This document shows positions 1 through 8,951 of a stretch of 64,000 nt of DNA, in pieces. How positions within the stretch are numbered: the stretch's first letter is position 1; the number at the start of each line of letters is the position of its first letter. Both the position numbers and the translations under genes were made by a program. The stretch comes from Candidatus Zhuqueibacterota bacterium. GTDB taxonomy: Bacteria > Zhuqueibacterota > Zhuqueibacteria > Residuimicrobiales > Oceaniaggregativiventaceae. The stretch covers positions 62,001 through 126,000 of the forward strand of contig WJME01000304.1 in NCBI GenBank assembly GCA_014728115.1, read 5' to 3'. Under the pieces are notes generated by a model, which did no database searches, had not been told where the DNA came from, and worked only from the letters and a program-made list of their open reading frames with translations.

Positions 1-2
1 AT

Positions 3-428
3 TTACCGATCGAATATCCAACGAGATCGCTGGAAATTTTCAGCGCCAGTCCCAACATGACTCTTTCCTCGGATGCGATCAGAAACATGGGACCTTTTAG
101 TATCCGCGACGTGGCCTATGAGCGATATCATGTGGAATCGCCACAACGCGGCACAGAACTCACGCTGCTCATTACGCGACAGGGATTTGCCAAAGAGTCT
201 CCCATCCCCTATATTTTAACAACATCTCTATTGCTGATTGTCGGCTTATTACTGGTCAAAACCCAAAAAGTAAAGACCACCTCGGATCATTCATCAACAC
301 AATTACGACAAAGACGAAAACAACTGATCCAAGAATTGAAAAAGAGTGACCGCGAACAATATCCGGACTTTTATCAGGAATTGCAGACCATAGACTTGCA
401 GTTGATCCAGCTCGAAAGCAAAAAATGA
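3..428 (+). CDS. C-terminal part of an unrecognised single-span membrane protein, truncated by the window edge
   Basis: The reading frame is open to the left edge, so the true start lies outside the window; the first internal ATG is at 57. What is visible is about 85 residues of soluble, probably periplasmic sequence, then one hydrophobic segment (IPYILTTSLLLIVGLLLV), then a charged cytoplasmic tail of about 55 residues rich in K, R, E and Q that could form a coiled coil. The stop overlaps the ccmA start in an ATGA, so it is translationally coupled to the cytochrome c maturation genes. I do not recognise the family; a role linked to haem export or cytochrome assembly is inferred from position only. 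Confidence 0.7.
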   Translation, partial: LPIEYPTRSLEIFSASPNMTLSSDAIRNMGPFSIRDVAYERYHVESPQRGTELTLLITRQGFAKESPIPYILTTSLLLIVGLLLVKTQKVKTTSDHSSTQLRQRRKQLIQELKKSDREQYPDFYQELQTIDLQLIQLESKK

Positions 429-1114
429 TGATCGTTGTTCAAGGACTGGAAAAATCTTTCGGCAAATTCAAGGTGTTGCAGGGATTGACCTTTTCCGTAC
501 AAGCCACAGAAAAAGTGGTGCTTTTGGGTATCAACGGCGCCGGCAAAACCACACTGATGAAGATCCTTGCAACCCTATCCCGCCCCAGCAGGGGCGAAAT
601 CCGCATCAATGGCCATCTGTTAGAAAAAAAAGCCCAACAAGCCAGACAGTCTATTGGCATGGTCAGCCATGCCAGTCTCTTGTATGGAGATCTTTCGGCC
701 CGGGAAAACCTGGAATTTTATGCCAAACTCTATGACGTTCAGGCCCGGGAAGAGAGAATCGATGAACGTCTGCAACAATTCGATCTCTTTGAACGGCAAT
801 ATGATCTGGTGCGTACCTTTTCCCGCGGTATGCTCCAACGCCTGGCCCTTGCCCGGGCTACGCTTCATGGGCCTGAGCTGTTGCTGCTGGATGAACCCTT
901 TTCCGGACTCGATGTCAAATCAGCGGCCAGACTGCTGGAAATGCTAGACCAGTTACATGAACAAGGCACGACCATATTCATGACCACACATGACCTTGAC
1001 CTTGCTCGAAATGCTGCTCCGCGTATTCTTTTGTTGAAACGGGGCAAGATAGCACTGGACGGCCAGTCGAATGTCCTGTCCAAACACGAACTGACAGCGT
1101 TATTAACCTCCTAA
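425..1114 (+). CDS. ccmA: CcmA, haem exporter ATP-binding subunit
   Basis: ABC ATPase of the cytochrome c maturation system, which with CcmB and CcmC loads haem onto the periplasmic chaperone CcmE. The 229-residue protein is a single nucleotide-binding domain: Walker A GINGAGKTT near residue 36, a signature-like segment FSRGMLQR near residue 133, Walker B LLLLDEPF near 154 and the H-loop in TTHDLD near 193. The signature motif is degenerate (SRGM rather than SGGQ), as is common in CcmA. The start overlaps the upstream stop (ATGA). It is followed by ccmB, ccmC and a ccmD-like gene, which fixes the assignment better than the ATPase sequence alone would. Confidence 0.9.
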   Translation: MMIVVQGLEKSFGKFKVLQGLTFSVQATEKVVLLGINGAGKTTLMKILATLSRPSRGEIRINGHLLEKKAQQARQSIGMVSHASLLYGDLSARENLEFYAKLYDVQAREERIDERLQQFDLFERQYDLVRTFSRGMLQRLALARATLHGPELLLLDEPFSGLDVKSAARLLEMLDQLHEQGTTIFMTTHDLDLARNAAPRILLLKRGKIALDGQSNVLSKHELTALLTS

Positions 1115-1130
1115 CTGATCAAAGATCGTC

Positions 1131-1814
1131 ATGAAAACAGGCTTTTGGAAACAGTTTGCAGCGATTTTTTACAAAGATCTTTTACTCGAGCTCCGAAGCA
1201 AGGAAATCGTGACGACCATGCTTTTATACTCGCTGACCGTGGTGGTGATATTCAACTTTGCCTATGATGCAGAGCCTGCGGTGATCGCAAAGCAAGCTCC
1301 CAGCATCCTCTGGATCGCCTTTACCTTTGCCAGCACCCTTGGGCTGAACAGAGCATTTAGCCGTGAACAGGAAAACGGCATGATGCAGGGAATTTTGCTG
1401 GCCCCGGTGGACCGAGGCGTAATCTTTATCTCGAAATTTGCCGGAAATGTCATTTTTATGCTCGCTTTTGAATTGATCACGTTGCCCATTATGATCGTAT
1501 TGCTCGATCTCCAAGTCGCATCGATTCTATTTCCTTTGCTTCTGATTATTATCCTCGGCAATATCGGTTTTGCCAGCGTGGGCACAGTATTTTCCACCAT
1601 ATCCGGCAACACCCGTTCCAGAGAAATCATGTTACCGGTTTTGCTTTTTCCAGTGAGTATTCCTGTCATACTTTCCAGCATCAAAGCGACGACTGCTCTG
1701 TTTGCAGGCAATACCGGAATGCAAATGTGGTCCTGGTTGAGGATTCTGGGCGGATTTGACTTGATTTATTTGGTGATTTGCTTTTTATTATATGAATACG
1801 TGGTTGAAGAATGA
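1131..1814 (+). CDS. ccmB: CcmB, haem exporter permease subunit
   Basis: Integral membrane partner of CcmA. The 227-residue protein has about six hydrophobic segments, and the family-like N-terminal region FYKDLLLELRSKE is followed by TLGLNRAFSREQENGMMQG, a conserved CcmB stretch. It starts 16 bases after ccmA and its stop overlaps the ccmC start (ATGA at 1811-1814), so the operon is tightly coupled. Length and context agree with the family; I see no truncation. Confidence 0.9.
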   Translation: MKTGFWKQFAAIFYKDLLLELRSKEIVTTMLLYSLTVVVIFNFAYDAEPAVIAKQAPSILWIAFTFASTLGLNRAFSREQENGMMQGILLAPVDRGVIFISKFAGNVIFMLAFELITLPIMIVLLDLQVASILFPLLLIIILGNIGFASVGTVFSTISGNTRSREIMLPVLLFPVSIPVILSSIKATTALFAGNTGMQMWSWLRILGGFDLIYLVICFLLYEYVVEE

Positions 1815-2479
1815 GCCAGAGGAATGTTATGCCAAAATGGTTTAAACCTCTCCTGATACTGACCTATGTGGCGATTAGTGTTGCGCTTTGGGCAGCCTTT
1901 ATGTATGCACCCACCGAAGCGACTATGGGACACGTGCAAAGAATTTTCTATTTTCATGTTCCGTCTGCATGGGTTTCATTTATTGCCTTTTTTATTGTCT
2001 GCATCGCAAGTATCGTTTTTTTGAAAACCGGAAGCATAAAATGGGATCGGCTGGCCGCCACCTCAGCAGAGATCGGCGTATTGTTCATCACCATCGTTCT
2101 CATTACCGGCCCTCTTTGGGCCAAACCGGTCTGGGGAACCTTTTGGACGTGGGATGCCCGCCTGACCACCTCTCTTATTCTCTGGTTGATTTATGTCGCT
2201 TATTTGATGGTTCGAAATTATACTCAGGACAAAGAACGCGGTGCCCGTTTTGCGGCCGTATTCGGCATCATCGGATTCGTCGATGTACCCATTGTCTACC
2301 TCTCGATACGCTGGTGGCGAACCCTGCATCCGGCACCAGTCATCGGAGGCGGAGGCGGGCTCGATCCGACCATGTTGACCACATTACTTATTTCCGTTTT
2401 TGCGTTTACCTTGCTCTATATCGTGCTGATGGTTCTGAACTATAAAGCGCATACCCTGGATCACTATTTTAACGATTGA
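1811..2479 (+). CDS. ccmC: CcmC, haem-handling membrane protein of cytochrome c maturation
   Basis: CcmC presents haem to CcmE. The 222-residue protein carries the WWD-type tryptophan-rich haem-binding segment WGTFWTWDARLTTS near residue 103, a histidine in FYFHVPSAW near residue 48 and one in the RTLHPAPV loop near residue 171, the pair of external histidine ligands expected in this family. Around six membrane segments are visible. The start overlaps the ccmB stop. A run of five glycines (near residue 178) in the last periplasmic loop is unusual but does not disturb the frame. The haem-lyase genes ccmE and ccmF are not in the window. Confidence 0.92.
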   Translation: MSQRNVMPKWFKPLLILTYVAISVALWAAFMYAPTEATMGHVQRIFYFHVPSAWVSFIAFFIVCIASIVFLKTGSIKWDRLAATSAEIGVLFITIVLITGPLWAKPVWGTFWTWDARLTTSLILWLIYVAYLMVRNYTQDKERGARFAAVFGIIGFVDVPIVYLSIRWWRTLHPAPVIGGGGGLDPTMLTTLLISVFAFTLLYIVLMVLNYKAHTLDHYFND

Positions 2480-2481
2480 GG

Positions 2482-2607
2482 ATGACCATGACCTATCTGT
2501 TTATCGCGTATCTGGCAATTTGGACCGCTCTGTTTATCTTTTTGGTTCGAATCTATAACAAATTGCAACGCATCGATCGCCAAATCAAGGTTCGGCAGCC
2601 AAAATAG
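2482..2607 (+). CDS. ccmD: CcmD-like small membrane protein
   Basis: A 41-residue reading frame starts two bases after ccmC, with ATG at 2482 (or 2488). It encodes one hydrophobic helix (YLFIAYLAIWTALFIFLV) followed by a basic tail with NKLQRIDRQIK. Small size, a single helix with charged C-terminus and the position directly after ccmC are the marks of CcmD, which stabilises the CcmABC-CcmE complex. CcmD proteins share little sequence, so the call rests on topology and location. Confidence 0.72.
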   Translation: MTMTYLFIAYLAIWTALFIFLVRIYNKLQRIDRQIKVRQPK

Positions 2608-2651
2608 TCCCCGCCCTGCACACCTGCCGCTCTGCACTCAAAGACTCTCTC

Positions 2652-2680
2652 TTGATTCTTTCCTTTTAATCATGTATATT
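2652..2680 (+). promoter_or_regulatory. Probable sigma-70 type promoter for prfB
   Basis: TTGATT at 2652-2657 and TATATT at 2675-2680 are separated by 17 bases and lie 36 bases upstream of the prfB ATG in the 108-base gap after ccmD. Found by eye only. Confidence 0.45.
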
Positions 2681-2715
2681 GCTTGTTTGGATTATCACAG
2701 TCTTTGAGGTGAATT

Positions 2716-3805
2716 ATGTTTGATGAACTGTTAGATCAGGTCGAGTCTTTAAAAAAGCGCGCAGAAGCGCTGAGGAGGTCTCTTTGACATCGACCAGAAA
2801 GAAAAAGAGCTAATCGAACTGGAAAAAGAGTCCCAGGCTCCAGATTTCTGGAACGATAATGAACATGCCCAGAACGTTATGCGGGATATCAGCTCGCGCA
2901 AAGAGTCGGTGGAGTTGCAGCAAAATGTCGAAACCGGCTGCGAGGACATTAAAGAGCTGATCATCCTGGCTCAGGATGAGGACGATGAAAAAATTGCAGC
3001 GGAAATAGAAAACGATATAAAAAAACTCGAAAAAGATATTCGCAATCTCGAGTTGCGCAAGATGCTGGGGGGACAGGCGGATAATAAAAATGCCATCCTG
3101 ACCATCCACCCGGGCGCCGGCGGCACGGAATCACAGGACTGGGCCCAAATGCTCATGCGCATGTATCTGCGTTATTGTGAACGGAAAAATTATAAAACCG
3201 AAATTCTCGATTATCAGGATGGCGACGAAGCCGGGATAAAGAGCGTGTCCATCGAAATAAACGGTTCCTATGCTTATGGTTATCTCAAAGCCGAAGGCGG
3301 CGTGCATCGTCTGGTGCGTATCTCTCCTTTCGACGCCAACAAACGCAGGCATACTTCTTTTGCGTCGGTCTTTGTGTATCCGGAAATCGAAAATACCGTG
3401 GAAGTGGATGTCGAAGAAAAGGATCTGCGTATCGACACCTATCGGGCAAGCGGTGCCGGCGGGCAACATGTCAATAAAACCAGTTCTGCGGTGCGTATCA
3501 CGCACATCCCGTCCGGGATCGTCGTTCAGTGCCAAAATGAACGCTCTCAGCATCGTAATCGCGATGCTGCCATGAAAATTCTCCTGTCAAAACTCTATCA
3601 ACTAAAAATGGAAGAAGAACAGGAAAAGCTGGACAAGCTCGAATCCACGAAAAAAGAGATCGCATGGGGAAGCCAGATTCGCTCTTATGTGTTTCACCCC
3701 TATAACATGGTCAAGGATCACCGCACAAACTGTGAGACCAGCAACATTCAAAATGTGATGGATGGCGATCTCGAAGAATTTATCGAAGAATATTTAATGA
3801 CTTGA
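2716..3805 (+). CDS. prfB: Peptide chain release factor 2, expressed through a programmed +1 frameshift
   Basis: RF2 reads UAA and UGA stop codons. Translation starts at ATG 2716 and runs 23 codons to an in-frame TGA at 2785-2787. Skipping one base there (T2785) continues into the long frame at 2786, giving about 362 residues, the normal RF2 length. The site AGG AGG TCT CTT TGA C has the classic layout: an internal Shine-Dalgarno, then CTT TGA C. Downstream are the stop-recognition tripeptide SPF (in VRISPFDAN) and the catalytic GGQ loop (SGAGGQHVN). Annotation from the first ATG in the second frame (2879) would lose the N-terminal helical domain. Followed at 20 bases by alr. Confidence 0.95.
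2773..2788 (+). promoter_or_regulatory. prfB autoregulatory +1 frameshift site
   Basis: AGGAGG (2773-2778) pairs with the 16S anti-Shine-Dalgarno, then three bases lead to the slippery CTT (2782-2784), the in-frame stop TGA (2785-2787) and a following C. Low RF2 lets the ribosome slip +1 and make more RF2. Spacing is identical to the Escherichia coli site as I know it. Confidence 0.93.
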
Positions 3806-3824
3806 TATGAAATGAGGGCCGGTT

Positions 3825-4952
3825 TTGTCTCGTCCGACCTATGCAGAGATCGATCTGTCTGCCATAGACAAGAATATCAAAAACATTCTGAATCAAACGC
3901 GTCCGGCTGCAGTCATGGCAGTGGTCAAGGCAAATGGCTATGGCCACGGTGCGCTTGAGGTCAGCAAACAAGCACTCGAGAGCGGCGCGCAATATCTCGC
4001 TGTCGCTCTGCCGGAAGAGGGCATCGCCCTGCGGAAAAACAGCATATCTGCTCCCATCCTGGTCTTTGCAGGCTTGTTCCCCGACCAAGCAGACGTGTTG
4101 GTCAAACATGAACTGGAAGCAACCGTATATACTCCCGAGCAGTTACAGGCACTGACCCGGGCAGCTGCCAAAAACGAAAAAACTGCGGTGCTTCATATCA
4201 AAGTGGATACCGGCATGGGCCGGGTCGGAGTGCCATGGCAAAACGCACTTGCGTTTATTCGCAAGGCACAAAACCATCCTCATGTACGGATTCAGGGACT
4301 GTATACGCATTTTGCCACCAGCGACGAAAAAGACAAGACCTATGCCTATTTGCAACTGGACAGATTTCAGTCAGTGGTCGAGGAATGCAGGCAGGCCAAA
4401 ATAAAAATACCGGTGATTCATACCGCTAACAGCGGAGCCATTCTTGATATACCGGAATCATATTTTGATATGGTGCGGCCCGGGGTCATGATGTATGGCT
4501 ATTATCCATCACCGGATACAACAGAGAGCATCGAGATTCATCCGGCCATGACACTACAGACACAGGTATTACATATAAAGACCGTACCGCAAGATACCTA
4601 TATCAGCTATGGACGGCTCTATCGTACCAGGGAATCAACACGCATCGCCACCTTACCCATCGGCTATGCAGATGGCTATAACCGGGCCTTGACAAACAAG
4701 GCAGAAGCCCTGATCAGGGGCACACGATACCCTGTGGTAGGCAGAGTATGCATGGATCTGATCATGGTGGATGTCGGCAACAATAATGAAATATCCGTCG
4801 GAGATCCCGTGGTTCTTTATGGCCAACAAGGGTCTGAAACCATTTCAATACAGGATGTCGCGTCTAAACTCGGGACGATTCCTTATGAAGTCACATGCTG
4901 GATTTCAAATCGCGTACCCAGACTATACAAACATTATCAAGAGGACCTATGA
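3825..4952 (+). CDS. alr: Alanine racemase
   Basis: PLP enzyme interconverting L- and D-alanine for peptidoglycan synthesis. The 375-residue protein has the PLP-lysine motif VVKANGYGHG near residue 32, the substrate-side region GRLYRTREST near 265 and the PIGYADGYNR and VGRVCMDLIMVDV segments of the C-terminal beta domain. The start is TTG at 3825, with AATGAGGG upstream as ribosome binding site; no ATG fits the family N-terminus. The stop overlaps the lysS ATG (ATGA at 4949-4952). Confidence 0.94.
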   Translation: MSRPTYAEIDLSAIDKNIKNILNQTRPAAVMAVVKANGYGHGALEVSKQALESGAQYLAVALPEEGIALRKNSISAPILVFAGLFPDQADVLVKHELEATVYTPEQLQALTRAAAKNEKTAVLHIKVDTGMGRVGVPWQNALAFIRKAQNHPHVRIQGLYTHFATSDEKDKTYAYLQLDRFQSVVEECRQAKIKIPVIHTANSGAILDIPESYFDMVRPGVMMYGYYPSPDTTESIEIHPAMTLQTQVLHIKTVPQDTYISYGRLYRTRESTRIATLPIGYADGYNRALTNKAEALIRGTRYPVVGRVCMDLIMVDVGNNNEISVGDPVVLYGQQGSETISIQDVASKLGTIPYEVTCWISNRVPRLYKHYQEDL

Positions 4953-6457
4953 ACGAGGAAAAAAAAGAACTTTCCCAGGTCATGCAAGACCGTTTGAAAA
5001 AACTCGAACAGATCAAAGAGATGGGCATCAACCCATTTGCCTATGATTTCGAACGTACGGATATGGCAAGGGATTTGATCGACTCTTTTAGAGAAGAGGA
5101 AGAAAAAACCGCACGTATCGCAGGACGTATCCTCTCCCTGCGTCGCATGGGCAAAGCTGCCTTTGCTCATGTTCTCGACGAGTCTGACCGTATACAGATA
5201 TATGTTCGCAAAGACAAAGTAGGCGATGAAGCCTTTGATCTGTTCAAGCTCATAGATATCGGAGATATTGTCGGAATAACCGGACAGGTTTTCAAAACCC
5301 GCACCGGTGAAATCAGCCTTCTCGCCACAGAGATCACTCTGTTGACCAAAAATATTCGGCCACTTCCGGTGGTCAAAGAGGTCGAAGAAGAAGGCGAGAA
5401 AAAAACCTTTGATGCCTTTATGGATACCGAGCAACGATATCGCCAGCGCTATATTGATCTGGTGGTCAATCGCCAGGTGCGCGAGGTATTTGTCAAACGC
5501 TCACAAATCATCACGGCCATGCGCACCTATCTCGACAGTAAGGGTTATCTGGAAGTGGAAACCCCGATCCTGCAGCCTATCTATGGCGGTGCCGCAGCCA
5601 GACCGTTTATCACACATCACAATGCCCTGGATATGCCGCTCTATCTGCGCATCGCCGACGAGCTCTATCTGAAACGGCTGATCGTCGGTGGCTATGAAGG
5701 TGTTTATGAGATCAGCAAGGACTTTCGCAATGAAGGCATTGACCGTACCCATAATCCCGAATTCACCATGATGGAACTCTATGTCGCTTATAAAGATTAT
5801 CATTTTATGATGAATCTGGTGGAAGAGATGGTCACGACAATCGCCGAAAAAGTCGCGGGCACTTTAAAAATATCCTATCAGGGCACCGAGGTCGACCTGA
5901 CCCCGCCCTGGCGGCGCCTGCCTCTGTATGAAGCTCTGGAACAGTATACCGGCATGAACCTGTACGGCAAGGATCAGTCAGAACTGCAAAAAGTTGCCAA
6001 AAAGCTGCACATCGAAATCGAAGAGGGCTGGGGAACCGGCAAAATTCTCGACGAAATCTTTAAAGAAAAAGTCGAGCCGAACCTGATCCAGCCCACGTTT
6101 ATCTGTGATTATCCGGTCGAACTCTCGCCCCTGGCCAAACGGCACCGCGACGATCCACAGCTCGTGGAGCGGTTCGAGCCCTTTGTGGTGGGACGCGAGA
6201 TCGGCAACTCGTTTTCAGAGCTCAACGATCCCATCGACCAACGCGGCCGGTTCGAGTCTCAACTCAAGGCCTTTCAGGCCGGCGATGAAGAGGCTCATCA
6301 ACTGGATGATGACTTTATCCGCGCTCTCGAATACGGCATGCCGCCTACTGCCGGACTGGGTATGGGAATCGACCGCCTGGTCATGCTGCTCACGGATTCG
6401 GCTTCGATTCGCGATGTCATCTTTTTTCCGACCATGCGACCGGAACTCTCATCATGA
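4949..6457 (+). CDS. lysS: Lysyl-tRNA synthetase, class II
   Basis: Charges tRNA-Lys. The 502-residue protein shows the N-terminal anticodon-binding OB fold (residues about 55-150) and class II catalytic core: motif 2 FRNEGIDRTHNPEFTMME and motif 3 GLGMGIDRLVML near the C-terminus. A longer in-frame start at 4895 exists, but ATG 4949 gives the usual N-terminus MNEEKK, has an AAGAGGA site and overlaps the alr stop, so I chose it. The stop overlaps the next gene (ATGA at 6454). Confidence 0.95.
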   Translation: MNEEKKELSQVMQDRLKKLEQIKEMGINPFAYDFERTDMARDLIDSFREEEEKTARIAGRILSLRRMGKAAFAHVLDESDRIQIYVRKDKVGDEAFDLFKLIDIGDIVGITGQVFKTRTGEISLLATEITLLTKNIRPLPVVKEVEEEGEKKTFDAFMDTEQRYRQRYIDLVVNRQVREVFVKRSQIITAMRTYLDSKGYLEVETPILQPIYGGAAARPFITHHNALDMPLYLRIADELYLKRLIVGGYEGVYEISKDFRNEGIDRTHNPEFTMMELYVAYKDYHFMMNLVEEMVTTIAEKVAGTLKISYQGTEVDLTPPWRRLPLYEALEQYTGMNLYGKDQSELQKVAKKLHIEIEEGWGTGKILDEIFKEKVEPNLIQPTFICDYPVELSPLAKRHRDDPQLVERFEPFVVGREIGNSFSELNDPIDQRGRFESQLKAFQAGDEEAHQLDDDFIRALEYGMPPTAGLGMGIDRLVMLLTDSASIRDVIFFPTMRPELSS

Positions 6458-7692
6458 GATTCGAAACGTTCATAGCCCTGCGATACCTGAAATCCACACG
6501 CAAGGGACACCTCTTTTCCGGAGTCTCCTGGATCGCGGTCATGGGTCTTGTCATCGGCGTGGCTGCCCTGGTTATCGCCCTCTCGGTCATGAATGGCTAT
6601 GAAACCGAGGTCCGTTCCAGCTTTATCCGCGTGTTTTCTCATGCCCGGGTACGTACTTATCTGGATCGCGGATTGTCCAATTACCCATCTGTCATGGACT
6701 CGTTGCAATCCAATAACCGCATCAAAGCCATGACCCCCTATATCATCAATAAAGGGATCATCCGCACCGACCTGGATCAAACCGGTATTTTTATTCGTGG
6801 CGTCTCGTTGCCCTCTGCACTCGATGTCTCTAATTTCCGCGATAATCTAATCGAGGGAAAACTCGACTTTGAACGCCAGCCCCCGGATAGCACCGGTCGC
6901 TCATGGCCGGGAATCGTCGTAGGATCCAGTCTGGCAGAACGCCTTGAACTGAACCCGGGGCAAAGCGTCACGCTGGTCAGTCTGGCCGAGAATGAATCGC
7001 TTTCGCAAATGCCACAAATCATAAGGTTCACGGTGACAGGAATTCTGAAAACCGGATTTTTCGACATCGATGACAATTACGCCTATGTCTCACTGAATAT
7101 GGCTTCGATGTTGTTTCAAATGAGATCTCAGGTCTCGGGCATCGAGCTGCGCCTGGACTCGTTTCAAATCGCGGATGAGGTGGTGGCAAATCTCAATGAA
7201 CGATTCTCGCATCCAATCCTGGCAGAATCCTGGCGCGACATGAATCCCAATCTCTTTGCCTGGGTGCAAATCCAGAGATGGACCTTTTTTCTGGTGCTCA
7301 GCCTCATTATCCTCGTGGCCGCCTTCAATATCGTGGCCATTCAGATCATGATGAGTCTGGACAAAAAAACAGAAATCGGCATTCTCAAAGCCATGGGCGC
7401 CACGCAGACACAGATCAGACGGATCTTTACGTTTTCGGGGATCATCATCGGGGCGATGGGAACCCTCGTTGGCAGTGCCCTGGGATTTGTCATTTGTTGG
7501 CTGCAACAAACCTATCGGCTCCTGGCCCTGCCATCGGATGTCTATATCATCGACTGGCTGCCGGTGATCATGCGGGAACGCGATTTTTTGATCGTGGCCG
7601 TGACTGCCGTCCTGCTGGCGTTTTTGGCATCTGTCTATCCGGCCAGCCGTGCAGCGAAAATGACACCTGTAAGCGCCATCCGAGAAGAGTGA
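6454..7692 (+). CDS. LolC/LolE-type lipoprotein-releasing permease, first copy
   Basis: FtsX-like permease that, with a LolD ATPase, releases outer-membrane lipoproteins from the inner membrane. The 412-residue protein has the family layout: one N-terminal helix (MGLVIGVAALVIALSVMNGYE), a periplasmic MacB-like domain of about 210 residues and three C-terminal helices with EIGILKAMGAT in the cytoplasmic coupling loop. It overlaps lysS by four bases. Two such permeases with one ATPase follow the LolC-LolE-LolD pattern, but I cannot tell which copy is the LolC equivalent. Confidence 0.88.
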   Translation: MRFETFIALRYLKSTRKGHLFSGVSWIAVMGLVIGVAALVIALSVMNGYETEVRSSFIRVFSHARVRTYLDRGLSNYPSVMDSLQSNNRIKAMTPYIINKGIIRTDLDQTGIFIRGVSLPSALDVSNFRDNLIEGKLDFERQPPDSTGRSWPGIVVGSSLAERLELNPGQSVTLVSLAENESLSQMPQIIRFTVTGILKTGFFDIDDNYAYVSLNMASMLFQMRSQVSGIELRLDSFQIADEVVANLNERFSHPILAESWRDMNPNLFAWVQIQRWTFFLVLSLIILVAAFNIVAIQIMMSLDKKTEIGILKAMGATQTQIRRIFTFSGIIIGAMGTLVGSALGFVICWLQQTYRLLALPSDVYIIDWLPVIMRERDFLIVAVTAVLLAFLASVYPASRAAKMTPVSAIREE

Positions 7693-7705
7693 AAGAGGTG
7701 AGCCT

Positions 7706-8941
7706 TTGAAATATGAACTTTACATCGCCCGGCGCTATTTACAGTCCAAACGTAAAACCGGCTTTATCTCCCTGATTTCATACATCTCGATCGGTGGGGT
7801 CATCGTGGGAGTTGCAGCCCTCATCATCGTCCTCTCGGTGATGAACGGATTCGAGCAAGAAGTTCGCTCGCGTTTTCTCAGCGCTGATTCACATATCCGT
7901 GTACAGACGTTCCATGACAATGGCATCGAACATATCGGGGCGCTGCAAAATCAGGTCAAAAACCTGCCCCACGTCATGGCAAGCACTCCCTATATTCAGG
8001 AAAAAGCGCTGATCAAATCCAAAGCCGGACAATCCGGGGTCGTGGTCAGGGGGATTGCCATAGAGTCTGCACAGGACATTATTGCCCTGGATCGAAATAT
8101 GGTTTTTGGCTCATTGAATCTGGGCATCACCCGGGAACAAGACGGAAAAGACCTGCCCGGCATCGTGATCGGATTCGAACTGGCAAAAAATCTTCAGGTG
8201 ATTGTCGGTGATGAGATCGTGCTCTTGTCTCTTGCAGGTATTGAGAAATATGGCGACTTGCCGTTTTCCAAGCGTTTTCGAATCACCGGTTATTTTGAAA
8301 CCGGACTGGTGGAATTCGATGGACGCATTGCCTATGTCTCTGTGGCGTCCGCCCAGGAGCTGTTCAAACTGCAAAACCGCCTGACCGGTCTGTGGATTCA
8401 ACTGGATGATTATGAGAAAAGCGAAAAAGTCGCTCAACAGCTCGAAACCAAACTGGGGTATCCTTATAAAGTATATACCTGGCGAGATCTGAATCCAAAT
8501 CTCTTTGCCTGGATGCAAATCGAAAAATGGGGCGCTTTTATCGTCCTCAGTCTCATCATCATGGTTGCGGCATTCAATATCGTCAGCACCCTGATCATGC
8601 TGACCATAGAAAAACAAAGCGAAATCGGCATCCTTAAATCCATGGGAGCAACCCAAACCGGCATTAAACGCGTGTTTATGTATCAGGGTTTGCTCATTGG
8701 CATTACAGGGACGCTGGTTGGGGTGTTGCTGGGCACAGGGTTCTGTCTGGCTCAGGCGCAATGGCATTTTTTTTCCATCCCCGGCGATGTCTATATTATT
8801 AACTATTTGCCGATAGCCACACAGCCGCTCGATGTTCTTTTGATCGCGATTGCCTCGACGGTGATCACCACCCTGTCGGCCATTTATCCGGCTCGCAAGG
8901 CTGCACGGCTCGACCCCATATCCACCATACGATTCAAATAG
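7706..8941 (+). CDS. LolC/LolE-type lipoprotein-releasing permease, second copy
   Basis: Paralogue of the preceding gene with the same topology and 411 residues: N-terminal helix with GVAALIIVLSVMNGFEQEVR, periplasmic domain, three C-terminal helices and the coupling loop EIGILKSMGAT. Clear matches between the two copies include RDLNPNLFAW and FNIV. The start is TTG at 7706 behind AAAGAGGTG; the protein N-terminus KYELYIARRYLQSK aligns with the first copy, which supports it. Confidence 0.88.
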   Translation: MKYELYIARRYLQSKRKTGFISLISYISIGGVIVGVAALIIVLSVMNGFEQEVRSRFLSADSHIRVQTFHDNGIEHIGALQNQVKNLPHVMASTPYIQEKALIKSKAGQSGVVVRGIAIESAQDIIALDRNMVFGSLNLGITREQDGKDLPGIVIGFELAKNLQVIVGDEIVLLSLAGIEKYGDLPFSKRFRITGYFETGLVEFDGRIAYVSVASAQELFKLQNRLTGLWIQLDDYEKSEKVAQQLETKLGYPYKVYTWRDLNPNLFAWMQIEKWGAFIVLSLIIMVAAFNIVSTLIMLTIEKQSEIGILKSMGATQTGIKRVFMYQGLLIGITGTLVGVLLGTGFCLAQAQWHFFSIPGDVYIINYLPIATQPLDVLLIAIASTVITTLSAIYPARKAARLDPISTIRFK

Positions 8942-8951
8942 GATATTGATC

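Noticed and set aside
2716-2787. prfB as a frameshifted pseudogene
   Set aside because: The break is exactly the conserved RF2 programmed frameshift with internal Shine-Dalgarno and CTT TGA C.
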